The position numbers and the translations under genes are program-made. A stretch of DNA of 64,000 bases from Robertkochia solimangrovi (GTDB taxonomy: Bacteria > Bacteroidota > Bacteroidia > Flavobacteriales > Flavobacteriaceae): assembly GCF_007279655.1 (NCBI RefSeq), contig NZ_QKWN01000004.1:336582-400581 (forward strand). Direction: 5' to 3'. Positions 36,371 to 46,507 of this stretch are shown here, piece after piece (the stretch's first letter is position 1; each line of letters starts with the position of its first letter). The notes beneath the pieces were generated by a model. The model did not search any database. It worked only from the letters and a program-made list of their open reading frames with translations, and had not been told where the DNA came from.

Positions 36371-37252
36371 TCAACTTCCTCTGAGTTCTACGTCATCGAT
36401 GGTGATCCCTTCTGGAGAGAAGGTATTTCCACCACAACGAATCACCAGATAAATCGTACCTGATGCTTCAGGAGTAAAAGTATTTGTAACACTATCGGTT
36501 TGAGAATTCTTTACACATCCTACTTCAGAAAGCGAACCTTCAAAAGGAGTCAGTGCACAACCATCCCAGGTGCTTAATCCCATGATCTTAGTGTCGGCGT
36601 ATTCAGTTCCGTTCACCGGTGGTGTGGTTCCTGCATAGACTTCGAACCAGGTCTCATCAAAACTTCCACTGCTTCTTACTGCCATATCGATGGTATAGGT
36701 TCTTCCTCCTTCCACCTCGATTGCCTGGTAAAGCCCTTGCTGAGCCCAACCACCGTTGGAGTGGATAGTTGCAGAACCATCACTGAACACCCATTCAGCA
36801 CCACTGGCACTGATCTCCAGGATCGTCCATTCAGCAATGTCAGCCTCCGAATCGAATCTTCCACCTTTTACAAGGTTTCCTGCAACCGGATCTGATTCAT
36901 CAACGACCAATTCCTGAGATGCTGAATTTGAAAGTCCACCTCTTCCTATAGCTTCATGAACCACTTCATAGGTCCCTGCATCCGGAAGGAATATTTCATA
37001 TTCAAATTTATTTTTAATCACTCTGGAACCCACCTTCCAATTGGAAGTGACTACATTTTCTGTTCCTGACTTTAACAGATAATGATTGAATTCTCCATCG
37101 ACCGGAGTAATCGTAAAGGACGCATCCGCATTCGGATCTGAGAGTCCGTTCCCGTCATTGGGATCTTCAGGCGAACAACTCGTCGCCAGGCCTATTCCTG
37201 CTGCCGTCAGCAGGAAAAAAGCCCAGTGTTTATATGTGTTTATCATTCTCAT
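36371..37252 (-). CDS. PKD/carbohydrate-binding surface lipoprotein (SGBP-like)
   Basis: A 293-residue lipoprotein (lipobox ATSCSPED) with a short linker, a PKD-like beta-sandwich (about 40-118, FEYEIFLPDAGTYEVVHEAIG) and a C-terminal domain (about 128-293) resembling CBM4/9/16-type jelly rolls: LVKGGRFDSEADIAEWTI, GLYQAIEVEGGRTYTIDMAV and ITIDDVELRGS. It lies 12 bp after susD, where PULs place the surface glycan-binding protein (SusE/F position). The same kind of PKD-containing protein is typical of flavobacterial laminarin loci. Confidence 0.83.
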   Translation of the reverse strand: MRMINTYKHWAFFLLTAAGIGLATSCSPEDPNDGNGLSDPNADASFTITPVDGEFNHYLLKSGTENVVTSNWKVGSRVIKNKFEYEIFLPDAGTYEVVHEAIGRGGLSNSASQELVVDESDPVAGNLVKGGRFDSEADIAEWTILEISASGAEWVFSDGSATIHSNGGWAQQGLYQAIEVEGGRTYTIDMAVRSSGSFDETWFEVYAGTTPPVNGTEYADTKIMGLSTWDGCALTPFEGSLSEVGCVKNSQTDSVTNTFTPEASGTIYLVIRCGGNTFSPEGITIDDVELRGS

Positions 37253-37264
37253 TGGTCTCTGTTT

Positions 37265-38782
37265 TTAGTAGTTAGGATTTTGAACAAGTTGTGTGTTTTC
37301 CAGTTCCTGTAGCGGAATTGGGAAGATCTCATTCTTACCAGCTGTAAAACCACGATCGGCAAGTTCAGCTGCAGCTCGCCCTGTTCTTACAAGGTCGAAC
37401 CAACGATGTCCTTCACCGGCCAGTTCTTTTCTTCTTTCGAGCATAACCGCGTCCATGGTAACCGTCACCGATGGTAATCCTACCCTGGCTCGTACCGCAT
37501 CCAACAAGGCCTGAGCCCTGGCTCCGCTACCTCCAAGGGCTTCCGCCTCCAGCAGATAGGTGTCTGCCAATCGAATGGTATACACATTTTGTTTGTAGTT
37601 CAAAGCTGCCGCCCCGCCTCCGGTTGAAGTATCCGAATTAAGTGGCATGAACTTCTTCAGAAAATATCCTGTATCCTGATAACCAGGTGCGTAGCTAGCA
37701 TAGCCTGCATCTGCCATCGCCTTCATATCAAAAATAGTAGCATCAAATCGAGGATCGCTTTTCAGCAGGTCATACAACTCCTGAGTAATAACGCTAAAGC
37801 TCCATCCGGAAACATAATCCGGTGCCATTGCCGTATTACTGCTCGAGTAATTTCTCGGTCCAACCATGATATTGATAGTATTTCCTTCATCAGCACCTGA
37901 TCCCCAGAATCCCCAGTCAGCATTACTCTGATCGGTATGGTTCACCTCGAGGATAGACTCACTGTTGAATTTATTACTGATCACCCAAAGGTCATTGTAG
38001 TCATCCAGCAGTTTATAACCATACTTACTGGTTCCACCGGGAGTACCGTTTACCTCTGCAAAAGCTGCTGCAGCATCCGAATTCTTACCTTGAGTAAGGT
38101 AAACTTTCCCAAGGATAGCCATTACCGTTCCCTGTGTGAATCTACCGGCTTCCTCATCCAGATTCTCCAGTTGAAGTGGCAGATTTGGCAATGCTTCTTT
38201 AAGGTCGGCTTCGATCTGAGCCCAAACCTGTGAAGGCTCTGCCTGAGTAACATTATAGATCTCAGAAGCGGGTAACGGCTCTGTGATGAGGGGAATATTT
38301 CTAAACAAACGTACGAGTTCGAAATAGAAATAACCCCGTAATGCCTTCGCTTCTGCAGCAATTCTTGGTTTTTTTGATTCATCCATAGGCGCTTCCGGCA
38401 ATTTTGCAAGAAGAGTGTTCGCCCTGAAGATTCCCTGGTAATAATCACTCCAGAAACTTAACGGCAGCGTAGATTCACTAATGGTGTAGTTCGAGAATGA
38501 TTGAATCCCCGCACCATCGGTAGCACCACCACCTCCGGCATAGTGATCATCGGAACCCGCGTTCATCATGGTCACCATATTTTCGAATCCGCGTGACTGT
38601 TTGGCGACTACATCGTAAACCGAAACGAGTCCGGAGTATACCTGCTCCTCATTCTGATAATAGTTTGCTTCCAGAAAAGTCCCCTTAGGGTCGACCTCCA
38701 GAAAATCCTTACTGCAGGAATTCATGGTCATCGTTGCAGTAAGTCCAACCAGTGTGTATTTAATATATTTTAAATTCATCAT
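37265..38782 (-). CDS. susD: SusD/RagB-family glycan-binding lipoprotein
   Basis: A 505-residue SusD homologue: lipobox TMNSCSKDF, N-terminal SusD-like domain with TPR helices (YYQNEEQVYSGLVSVYDVV, LRGYFYFELVRLFRNIPLI), and the C-terminal RagB part (RRKELAGEGHRWFDLVRTG, NEIFPIPLQELENTQLVQNPNY). It forms the lid on the SusC transporter and captures glycan at the cell surface. It starts 8 bp after the susC stop and is followed at 12 bp by the PKD lipoprotein. Confidence 0.96.
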   Translation of the reverse strand: MMNLKYIKYTLVGLTATMTMNSCSKDFLEVDPKGTFLEANYYQNEEQVYSGLVSVYDVVAKQSRGFENMVTMMNAGSDDHYAGGGGATDGAGIQSFSNYTISESTLPLSFWSDYYQGIFRANTLLAKLPEAPMDESKKPRIAAEAKALRGYFYFELVRLFRNIPLITEPLPASEIYNVTQAEPSQVWAQIEADLKEALPNLPLQLENLDEEAGRFTQGTVMAILGKVYLTQGKNSDAAAAFAEVNGTPGGTSKYGYKLLDDYNDLWVISNKFNSESILEVNHTDQSNADWGFWGSGADEGNTINIMVGPRNYSSSNTAMAPDYVSGWSFSVITQELYDLLKSDPRFDATIFDMKAMADAGYASYAPGYQDTGYFLKKFMPLNSDTSTGGGAAALNYKQNVYTIRLADTYLLEAEALGGSGARAQALLDAVRARVGLPSVTVTMDAVMLERRKELAGEGHRWFDLVRTGRAAAELADRGFTAGKNEIFPIPLQELENTQLVQNPNY

Positions 38783-38790
38783 GTTAGCTT

Positions 38791-41700
38791 TTAAAATTGA
38801 ACATTGATTCCCAGCATTCCTGTCTTAGCCTGAGGATAGAAGCCACGATCAATTCCGAGTACTCCTCCACCGATCTCAGGATCGAAACCTGTGTATTTCG
38901 TAAAAGTCAGCAGGTTCTCTCCGGTAACATAGAGGCGCACCTTATGTAAACCTACCTTACTGATCGCATCTGCAGGAATGGTATATCCCAACTGGATGGT
39001 CTTAAATCTCAGGTAATCTCCATCTTCCAGATAAAAATCGGAAGGATTGCTGAAGTTAAGGTTCGTATCATTCAGGGTCAATCTCGGGAAGTCATTTGAA
39101 GTTCCAGCTCCGGTCCATCTTCCCATGGCTGTAGTCTGAAAATTCGCATACTGAATATCCAGACGTCTTAGTCCCTGGAAGATCTTATTTCCGGCTGCTC
39201 CCTGAGCAAAAATCATAAAATCAAAGTTCTTATAGTTCATGTTGATAGTAAAACCATAGGTGAACTTCGGAATCGAACTACCGATAAAATCACGATCATC
39301 GGAAGTGATCTGTCCGTCACCATCCGTATCTACCCATTTGAAATCTCCGGGCACGGCATTCGGTTGTATCGGAGACCCGTCAGGACCTACATAATTATTA
39401 ATCTCCTCTTGAGTCTGGAAAATTCCGTTCGTTTTAAATCCATAGAAAGATCCATAAGGCTCGCCCACCTGGGTACGGGTGATCGGATAGGTACTTGACT
39501 GGAAGGTTTCTCCTCCCGACAGGTACTCGATATTATCACCCAGATAGGTAATCTCATTTTCCAGATACGAAACATTTCCGTTAACAGAAAGGTCGAAATC
39601 GCCGAAAGTATTGTTATAGCCAAGTTCGAAATCAACTCCTTTATTCACCATATCCGCAACGTTTCCAACCGGGTTTCCTGTAGCACCAACATATCCCGGA
39701 ATACGCACATCACGTAAGATCCCGGTAGTTTTCTTATTATAAAGATCCAGTACCATACTGAATCGCTGGAAAAATCTCGCATCGAACCCGATGTTCGCCT
39801 GACTGGTTTCTTCCCATTTAAGATCAGGATTCGATGGAGCGTTCGGGCTATTCCCGATGGTTACCGATCCCGAGGTCCCGATCGTATAGTTACGCCCACC
39901 ACCTATCGTAGACAGGTATCTGAAATCACCGATAGCATCACTACCAGTTACCCCGTAACCACCACGAATCTTAAACTGATTGACGATCTCACTTTCATTC
40001 CAGAAAGACTCATTCGTCAAGACCCATCCTAAAGAGAAGGAAGGAAAATAACCGTATTTATTATTGGAACCAAAGCGTGAAGATCCATCACGTCGAATGA
40101 TCCCGGTGAAGATATATCGCTCATCATAGTTATAATTAATTCTGGAGAACAATGAAGTCACACGGTGCTCCTGATTCTCATAAGCCGATGCATTGATCTG
40201 ATCTGTTGGCACATCGAAATTAAAAGATGCATCCTCCCAGCTATCCACCGGAATATCGGTATAAACCACACTACTTCCTTTGGTGATATTGTCGACATAC
40301 ACCCCCTGACCTACAAGTACACTCAGATCATGCTTGCCAAATTGTTTTGCATACGTAATAGTGTTCTCGAGGTTCCATCCAAAACCTTGGTTGGTACTGC
40401 GTCCGATGTTGTTCAAAGGGCGAATATTAAAGGCATTCAAATAAGAAACCGGATTAAAATATTCATCTCCCCAGTAAGCTAGTTTACCACCGAGGGTACT
40501 TCTTGCTTTTAAGCCTTCGATAAACTCTATTTCTACATAGGCGTTTCCAACAAAATTATCAGACCAGCTGTAATTACCACGGCGAGTCTCCTGATAAGCA
40601 AGAGGGTTTGTCATTTCCTGACCTACATATTCTGAGATCGCATATGGATTACCATTGGCGTCTCTCCAGATTCCAGGCTGCGTATAAGGAGCCTGTCCTG
40701 CCTTTGCAGGATCAGTGATGACGATCGGGGTAAGCGGATCCAGGTTGATAGCTGATGCCAGCGGCCCTCCGAACTCACTATTCGTATTTCCGATTCCGAT
40801 AACTTTCTCTCTGGAATAACCAGCTGTCTGACCAAAGGTGATCGACTTACTAATCTTATGAGTTGAGTTCAATCGAATGTTCTTTCTGCTGTACTGAGAG
40901 ATATCAGACATTACAATACCCTCCTGTTCCTGCAGTCCAAAAGAAGCATAGAAAGTAGAAACATCATTTCCACCGCTAAGACTTATCTCCTGACCGATGC
41001 GTTGAGCACTATCATTGAAAATTACATCCTGCCAGTCAGTCCCTTTACCATAAGATGCAGGGTCATCAAAAAGAAGGTTGCCGCCTGCAGCCACAGAAGC
41101 TTCATTCATCAGTGTTGCATATTGTTCACCGTTTAAGAGATCAAGTTCTCGAGCTGGTGAAGACATCCCGGCATAACCGTTATAATTTACGGTCATTTTA
41201 CCGCTCTTACCTTTTTTAGTAGTGATCAGGATAACCCCGGTTGCCGCTCTCGCACCATAAATCGCTTGTGAAGCCGCATCCTTTAATACTTCGATAGACT
41301 CGATATCGGCCTGATTGAGATAACCGATCCCTCCTGCATCAACCACAACACCATCAACCACCCACAGTGGTTCGTTATTGTTCAAACTGGTAATACCACG
41401 AATACGGATCGTCGAAGAAGATCCCGGTTGTCCGGAATTAGCCGAAATGGTCACACCGGAAGTACGTCCCTGAATGGATTGTTCCACTCTGGTAATCGGA
41501 AGATTCTCCAGATCTTCAGCCTTTACGCTTGAGATCGCACCGGTAACAACACTTTTCTTTTGTGTTCCATACCCAACGACCACAACCTCGTCAAGAGCCT
41601 GAGTGTCTAACTCAAGTGATACCACCATGTTTGTTTGAGCACCCACGGTGATCTCTTTAGAGAGGTAACCCACATAACTGAACACCAAAACATCTTCAGG

Positions 41701-41895
41701 ATTCACCTGAATCGTAAAGTTTCCGTCAAAATCGGTCACTGTTGCCCTGGTAGTAGAATTTTTAACCACCACATTTGCTCCGGGCAAAGGAATCTCATTG
41801 TCGTCCAATACCTGTCCGGTAATTGTCTTTTCCTGAGCAAATGCGAAAGATGTTACGCATAAAAAGCATAACAACATAAATTTTGCTATTCTCAT
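38791..41895 (-). CDS. susC: SusC/RagA-family TonB-dependent transporter
   Basis: A 1034-residue outer-membrane transporter: signal peptide 1-20, carboxypeptidase-regulatory-like domain (about 23-98, ITGQVLDDNEIPLPGANVVV), SusC signature VVVVGYGTQKKSVVTGAISSV, TonB plug (115-225, IRIRGITSLNNNEPLWVVDGV) and a long beta-barrel ending in the C-terminal GMLGINVQF. It takes oligosaccharides across the outer membrane. It is the first gene of the PUL operon; a 310-bp divergent region with a -7 box and a 17-bp palindrome lies upstream. Confidence 0.97.
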   Translation of the reverse strand: MRIAKFMLLCFLCVTSFAFAQEKTITGQVLDDNEIPLPGANVVVKNSTTRATVTDFDGNFTIQVNPEDVLVFSYVGYLSKEITVGAQTNMVVSLELDTQALDEVVVVGYGTQKKSVVTGAISSVKAEDLENLPITRVEQSIQGRTSGVTISANSGQPGSSSTIRIRGITSLNNNEPLWVVDGVVVDAGGIGYLNQADIESIEVLKDAASQAIYGARAATGVILITTKKGKSGKMTVNYNGYAGMSSPARELDLLNGEQYATLMNEASVAAGGNLLFDDPASYGKGTDWQDVIFNDSAQRIGQEISLSGGNDVSTFYASFGLQEQEGIVMSDISQYSRKNIRLNSTHKISKSITFGQTAGYSREKVIGIGNTNSEFGGPLASAINLDPLTPIVITDPAKAGQAPYTQPGIWRDANGNPYAISEYVGQEMTNPLAYQETRRGNYSWSDNFVGNAYVEIEFIEGLKARSTLGGKLAYWGDEYFNPVSYLNAFNIRPLNNIGRSTNQGFGWNLENTITYAKQFGKHDLSVLVGQGVYVDNITKGSSVVYTDIPVDSWEDASFNFDVPTDQINASAYENQEHRVTSLFSRINYNYDERYIFTGIIRRDGSSRFGSNNKYGYFPSFSLGWVLTNESFWNESEIVNQFKIRGGYGVTGSDAIGDFRYLSTIGGGRNYTIGTSGSVTIGNSPNAPSNPDLKWEETSQANIGFDARFFQRFSMVLDLYNKKTTGILRDVRIPGYVGATGNPVGNVADMVNKGVDFELGYNNTFGDFDLSVNGNVSYLENEITYLGDNIEYLSGGETFQSSTYPITRTQVGEPYGSFYGFKTNGIFQTQEEINNYVGPDGSPIQPNAVPGDFKWVDTDGDGQITSDDRDFIGSSIPKFTYGFTINMNYKNFDFMIFAQGAAGNKIFQGLRRLDIQYANFQTTAMGRWTGAGTSNDFPRLTLNDTNLNFSNPSDFYLEDGDYLRFKTIQLGYTIPADAISKVGLHKVRLYVTGENLLTFTKYTGFDPEIGGGVLGIDRGFYPQAKTGMLGINVQF

Positions 41896-41957
41896 AAATG
41901 ATTAATATTTAGTTAGCTTATAGTTCTGATGAAATATTCAGAAATACGCAGCAATAC

Positions 41958-41974
41958 ATTGTCATATTGACAAT
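41958..41974. promoter_or_regulatory. palindrome in the susC leader
   Basis: ATTGTCA-TAT-TGACAAT is a perfect inverted repeat with 7-bp arms, about 63 bp before the susC start and downstream of the putative -7 box. It may be an operator for the divergent LuxR-type regulator or an mRNA hairpin. Confidence 0.5.
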
Positions 41975-42018
41975 TTTACAAGCAGCTACAACGTTTTCTA
42001 AGTAGTTTCATCGATACC

Positions 42019-42026
42019 AAATTTAG
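42019..42026 (-). promoter_or_regulatory. putative -7 box of the susC operon
   Basis: TAAATTTG on the minus strand matches TAnnTTTG. No TTTG lies at the usual distance upstream, as expected for a promoter that needs an activator. The leader to the susC ATG would be about 117 nt. Confidence 0.5.
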
Positions 42027-42211
42027 AATATGGCAAAATCAAGCACTATTTTTTGAATACTTCTTAATTACGTCACGTGCATACATCACCACTTCATCGC
42101 TACGTCAAACCACATAACTTACTGTTTATCAATCATCATAAATAACCCTTTTATGAAAATTTTTTGAATTGAAAGAAATTTACTTAATTAGCAAATCGTT
42201 AATTATTGCCC

Positions 42212-45097
42212 ATGAATCCCTCAAAGGTTATAGTTTTTCTCATTATTATTCTTTTTTCCGCAACAGGATCGGGACAAGAAATCAAGTCCTTCCCCCTCAT
42301 AGAATCTTTGATGAGCGAACCTGAGATCATTCATTATACCAGAAATGAGTACAAATCAGATTCGGAATTCTGGTCTGGATGTATCGATCAGAATGACATC
42401 ATCTATTTTGGCAACAATGATGGCATACTTATCTATAACGGTGAAAAATGGCAAAGTCTCAGACTGCCTAACAGCTCCTCCGTAAGAACTTTGATTTGCA
42501 CCTCAGACAACACCGTATATGCCGGTGGCTATAACGAGGTAGGTGTCGTGAAGAAAAATGAGGATGGAACCTATTATTATAAATCCCTGATCGATGATTA
42601 TCATCTGGAAGGCCGACTGATGGAAAATCTGGAACAGGCTCATGAACTGAACAACACCCTCATCTTCCGATTCTATAATGAACTACTTGTTGTAAAGGAA
42701 AATCAGATAGTCCACCTCCCTTCCGTTCATGATTTCATGTACAGTAATGTGGTAAACGGAAAATATTACACCCACGATATGCTTGTCGGTCTCCTTGCCT
42801 TCGATCCGGTAAAGAACAACCTGAGAACCGTTATTCCTCAGGAAGAATTTCCAGGCGAAGTAATCAAGGGGTTATTCCCCACAGAAGAAGAAGATATACT
42901 TTTCCTGTTTACGGAATCCGGAAAGATCTATAAAGCAGATCTCAATAAACGGAAGCTCACTCCCTGGGAGAACCTTTTCAAAGACGGAAAACCAGACCAA
43001 TTGATCTCCATTGTTAAAAAGGACGATCGCTTTTATGCCGGGACATTGGACTCGAAGCTTAAATTGCTGGATGAAAATGGAAAACTAATGGAATCTCCCG
43101 CGTCATTTTCAGATATTCAGAACAAAACCATCCTTGATATTCTTCCTGATGAGACCGGAATGTGGCTGTTATTGAACAACGGACTCGATTATTTAAACAC
43201 TTCGGTGATCACCCATAAGTTTTTTAAGAACTCCAGAGTATACGACATAAAAACCTATAAGAACAAACTTTATATCGCTTCTAATCGCGGACTCTATTAC
43301 GCAGATCTTACGAAGAAGTTTCTTGAACTGAAAGAGATCGAGGCTGCCCAGGGTATAGTATGGACGCTGAACGAATTCAACGGGGATCTGCTTGCCGGAC
43401 ATATCAAAGGACTGATGCAGATCAAAGATGACAAGGTTATTCCGATCTCCAATCTGGGCACCTGGAAGATTACAAGAATACCGGGCAGAACCGATCGCTT
43501 TCTGGCCTGTGGTTTTAACGGACTTCACCTGATTGCCGCCGAGAACGGAGGATATCGATTCATCCGAAAAATCGAAGGATTCGAAGAATCGACCAGAGAT
43601 ATCATCGCTTCTGATGATCCGGACACTTACTGGATCTGTCATGGATTTAAAGGAGTTTACCGAATTAAGATCAATGAGAATTATGATCATGTCTACGCTA
43701 TCGAGCACTATACCGACGAGAACGGACTGGAGTCGCAATATAATGTAAATGTTTACCGCTGGAATGATCAGGTTGTCTTTACCACCAATTATGGCATCTA
43801 CACCTTCAATGACAAGGATGATCGATTCGAGCCGTTTCAACCGTTGAATGAGATCCTCGACCCAACAAAAAACACCCGTAAGATACTGGAAGAAAAAGAC
43901 AAGACCTGGTTCGTCGAAGACGATGTGGTTGGCTTCTTTTACAACGATTCGATTCAAAAAGGACTGCATGAAGATATTTTCTTAAGAGCAAAGGGTATTT
44001 TGAATCGCGGGATGGAAAGCATTCTTCCACTTAATGACAAACAGGTACTGGTAGGATCGACCGATGGCGTTTTCCTCTTCCAGACCTCGCAACCCAAAAA
44101 ACTGAATTCCGAGACCTATATCACACGGGCTGAAGTGAACGGAGACAAAAAGAAAGACCTACTACAAATTTCAACGGAAGCAGAACCCACCACGCTACCC
44201 GACAAGACCGACCATATTCATTTTGAATTCGCCACTCCGAAACTGGCAACGATCAGTGATCTGAAGTATCAATACCGACTTATTGGGATCAGTGATGAAT
44301 GGTCGGAATGGCAGGAAAACAACTACCGCGAATTCAACCACCTTAAACCGGGCGAATACGAATTTCAGGTACGCAGTAAGGACCAGACCGGAAACCTGAG
44401 TAAAACGGGCTCCTATGGCTTTATAATTCTTCCTGAATGGTATGAAACCCCGCTCTCAAGACTATTATTCCTAATGGCATTTGCGCTTATGTTATATTTG
44501 AGCTATATGTTCGTAAAACGAAAACTTGAGCGAGAAAATATAAAAGCCCAGGAAAAGACCCTGAAAGAGAAAAAATTACTGGAACTTGAAGTAGAAAGAC
44601 TCCGGCTTCAAAGGGATAAGGAGCAAATCGAAAAGGCCAAATCGGACCTGGAATACGATATGATCCAGAAGAGCAAAGAGCTCGCAAACTTTACCATGCA
44701 ATTGGTCAATAAAAAAGATATTTTCAATGAAATCCAGTCAGACCTTAAAGAGTTGCGTAATGTGGTACGCACCAAGATCTCCAGAGAGAAAGTAACCGAG
44801 ATCTTTCGCAAGCTGCATCAGCATAAGATCGGAGAGGAATATATGGAAGTATTTGATGTAAACTTTGAAACTGTCCATCATGAATTCTTCGAAAAACTAA
44901 ATGAAAATCACCCAAACCTCTCCAAAAGAGATCAACGATTATGCGCTTTCATCATTATGGACCTCACCAACAAAGAGATTGCACCTTTACTCAACCTTTC
45001 TGTTCGCGGAGTAGAAACACTTCGTTACCGGGTGCGCAAGAAACTGGAACTCGACCATGATGACAAACTCTATGATTACCTGAAAAACCTCAGTTGA
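42212..45097 (+). CDS. membrane-spanning Y_Y_Y/LuxR-type PUL regulator
   Basis: A 961-residue protein from ATG 42212 (a TTG 6 bp upstream is less likely). Signal peptide 1-22; a periplasmic beta-propeller-like sensor (about 40-660); a Y_Y_Y domain (about 675-745, YQYRLIGISDEWSEW, REFNHLKPGEYEFQVRSKD); a transmembrane segment (about 755-775, LLFLMAFALMLYLSYMFV); a cytoplasmic coiled coil rich in Glu/Lys; and a C-terminal LuxR-type helix-turn-helix (LTNKEIAPLLNLSVRGVETLRYRVRKKL). It lacks a histidine kinase, so ligand binding outside may act directly on DNA binding inside. Divergent orientation points to control of the susC operon. Confidence 0.9.
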   Translation: MNPSKVIVFLIIILFSATGSGQEIKSFPLIESLMSEPEIIHYTRNEYKSDSEFWSGCIDQNDIIYFGNNDGILIYNGEKWQSLRLPNSSSVRTLICTSDNTVYAGGYNEVGVVKKNEDGTYYYKSLIDDYHLEGRLMENLEQAHELNNTLIFRFYNELLVVKENQIVHLPSVHDFMYSNVVNGKYYTHDMLVGLLAFDPVKNNLRTVIPQEEFPGEVIKGLFPTEEEDILFLFTESGKIYKADLNKRKLTPWENLFKDGKPDQLISIVKKDDRFYAGTLDSKLKLLDENGKLMESPASFSDIQNKTILDILPDETGMWLLLNNGLDYLNTSVITHKFFKNSRVYDIKTYKNKLYIASNRGLYYADLTKKFLELKEIEAAQGIVWTLNEFNGDLLAGHIKGLMQIKDDKVIPISNLGTWKITRIPGRTDRFLACGFNGLHLIAAENGGYRFIRKIEGFEESTRDIIASDDPDTYWICHGFKGVYRIKINENYDHVYAIEHYTDENGLESQYNVNVYRWNDQVVFTTNYGIYTFNDKDDRFEPFQPLNEILDPTKNTRKILEEKDKTWFVEDDVVGFFYNDSIQKGLHEDIFLRAKGILNRGMESILPLNDKQVLVGSTDGVFLFQTSQPKKLNSETYITRAEVNGDKKKDLLQISTEAEPTTLPDKTDHIHFEFATPKLATISDLKYQYRLIGISDEWSEWQENNYREFNHLKPGEYEFQVRSKDQTGNLSKTGSYGFIILPEWYETPLSRLLFLMAFALMLYLSYMFVKRKLERENIKAQEKTLKEKKLLELEVERLRLQRDKEQIEKAKSDLEYDMIQKSKELANFTMQLVNKKDIFNEIQSDLKELRNVVRTKISREKVTEIFRKLHQHKIGEEYMEVFDVNFETVHHEFFEKLNENHPNLSKRDQRLCAFIIMDLTNKEIAPLLNLSVRGVETLRYRVRKKLELDHDDKLYDYLKNLS

Positions 45098-46375
45098 TCA
45101 CTCCGACCAGTTTCTAAAACGGTCAAACGCAGCTCGCTCCAGTTCCTCTCTAAAATCCGGATGTGCAATTTCAATAAGTGCTTTTGCACGCTGTCTCAGG
45201 TTCTTTCCGAAAAGATCAGCCGACCCAAATTCGGTGACCACATGATGCACATGCGCTCTGGTAGTGGTAACTCCAGCCCCCATCTTAAGGTATGGCGTGA
45301 TCTTGGACAACCCTTTTGGCGAAAGTGAAGGCATACCAAAAATAGGTTTCCCCCCTTCAGACAAAGAAGCACCACGAATAAAATCCATCTGCCCTCCTAC
45401 TCCGGAGTAATGCATACTTCCAATGGTATCGGCACAAACCTGACCGGTAAGATCAATCTCAATAGCACTATTGATCGCCGTCATTTTCGGATTTCTGCGT
45501 ATTACCGAGGTATCATTGGTATAGGCTGCTTCTTTAAAATGAACCATGGGATTATCATCGATAAAGTCATAAAGCCTGCCTGACCCCATCGCAAAGCACG
45601 TAACGATCTTTCCTTTCTTAACTCCTTTCTCTTCTCCAGTAATCACACCTTTCTCGACCAGCGGTAAAATACCGTCAGAAAACATTTCGGTATGCACTCC
45701 AAGTCGCTGATGACCGGTTAGGTTCCGCAGAACCGCATCTGGTATGTTACCGATTCCCATTTGTAAGGTAGCACCATCTTCGATCAGAGAGGCGATATTC
45801 CTCCCTACCAAAGCCTCGGTTTCAGTGACTTCTGTAGGCTCAACACTGTAAATACCTGATTCCAGCACTACGGCCAGATCGATCTCACTTTCATGAATTA
45901 TGCCATCCCCGTGTGTTCTGGGCACCATAGGGTTCACATGGGCCACAACTTTTTTAGCCATTTGGATCGCCGGTATGGTAACATCAACCGATGCGCCCAA
46001 GGAACAATATCCATGTTTATCCGGCGGAGAAACCTGGATAAAGGCAACATCGATAGGAAGTATCCCTTTTCGAAACAACAGATGAACCTCACTGAGAAAT
46101 ATGGGGATATAATCAGCATTCCCGTTGTTGACCGCCTTCCGAATATTCTTACCCACAAAAAGGCTGTTTACCCTAAATGAATCACTATAGGGTTCTTCGG
46201 TATATCTCGCCACTCCATTGGTGTGGATCTGAATGATCTCAACTTCCTTTAATTCGCGATAACGCTCACACAGTTCATTGATGAGAATATTCGGTGTCAT
46301 CGCCGCCCCCTGAAAGAAAACCCGATCTCCCGATTTCACCACTGATACCGCCTCCTGTAACTCTGCAACTTTCAC
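45098..46375 (-). CDS. acetyl-CoA hydrolase/CoA-transferase family protein
   Basis: A 425-residue CoA-transferase of the 4-hydroxybutyrate CoA-transferase/acetyl-CoA hydrolase family. It has an N-terminal domain (MTPNILINELCERY) and a C-terminal domain with the GVGGQMDFIRGASLSEGGK glycine-rich loop. The expected catalytic Glu is most likely in VHTEMFSDG. It moves CoA between short-chain acids. The stop abuts that of the PUL regulator, convergent and without a gap. A TAATTTTG box at 46392-46399 fits its own promoter. Confidence 0.9.
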   Translation of the reverse strand: MKVAELQEAVSVVKSGDRVFFQGAAMTPNILINELCERYRELKEVEIIQIHTNGVARYTEEPYSDSFRVNSLFVGKNIRKAVNNGNADYIPIFLSEVHLLFRKGILPIDVAFIQVSPPDKHGYCSLGASVDVTIPAIQMAKKVVAHVNPMVPRTHGDGIIHESEIDLAVVLESGIYSVEPTEVTETEALVGRNIASLIEDGATLQMGIGNIPDAVLRNLTGHQRLGVHTEMFSDGILPLVEKGVITGEEKGVKKGKIVTCFAMGSGRLYDFIDDNPMVHFKEAAYTNDTSVIRRNPKMTAINSAIEIDLTGQVCADTIGSMHYSGVGGQMDFIRGASLSEGGKPIFGMPSLSPKGLSKITPYLKMGAGVTTTRAHVHHVVTEFGSADLFGKNLRQRAKALIEIAHPDFREELERAAFDRFRNWSE

Positions 46376-46391
46376 CTTACCTGATTTTCAG

Positions 46392-46399
46392 CAAAATTA
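46392..46399 (-). promoter_or_regulatory. putative -7 box of the CoA-transferase gene
   Basis: TAATTTTG on the minus strand, 17-24 bp before the CoA-transferase ATG. No clear -33 TTTG is visible. Confidence 0.45.
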
Positions 46400-46507
46400 T
46401 AGCTATTCGGAAGATCTAAAAATGATAAAGATCAGCTAATATTTCTTGAGAAGAACCAGAAACATTCCTATATAACAGAAACCATTTTCCTGGAAAAATA
46501 CGAGTAT

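Noticed and set aside
43193..43969. 258-codon minus-strand frame inside the PUL regulator
   Set aside because: It is antisense to a continuous well-supported reading frame and lacks any recognisable domain.
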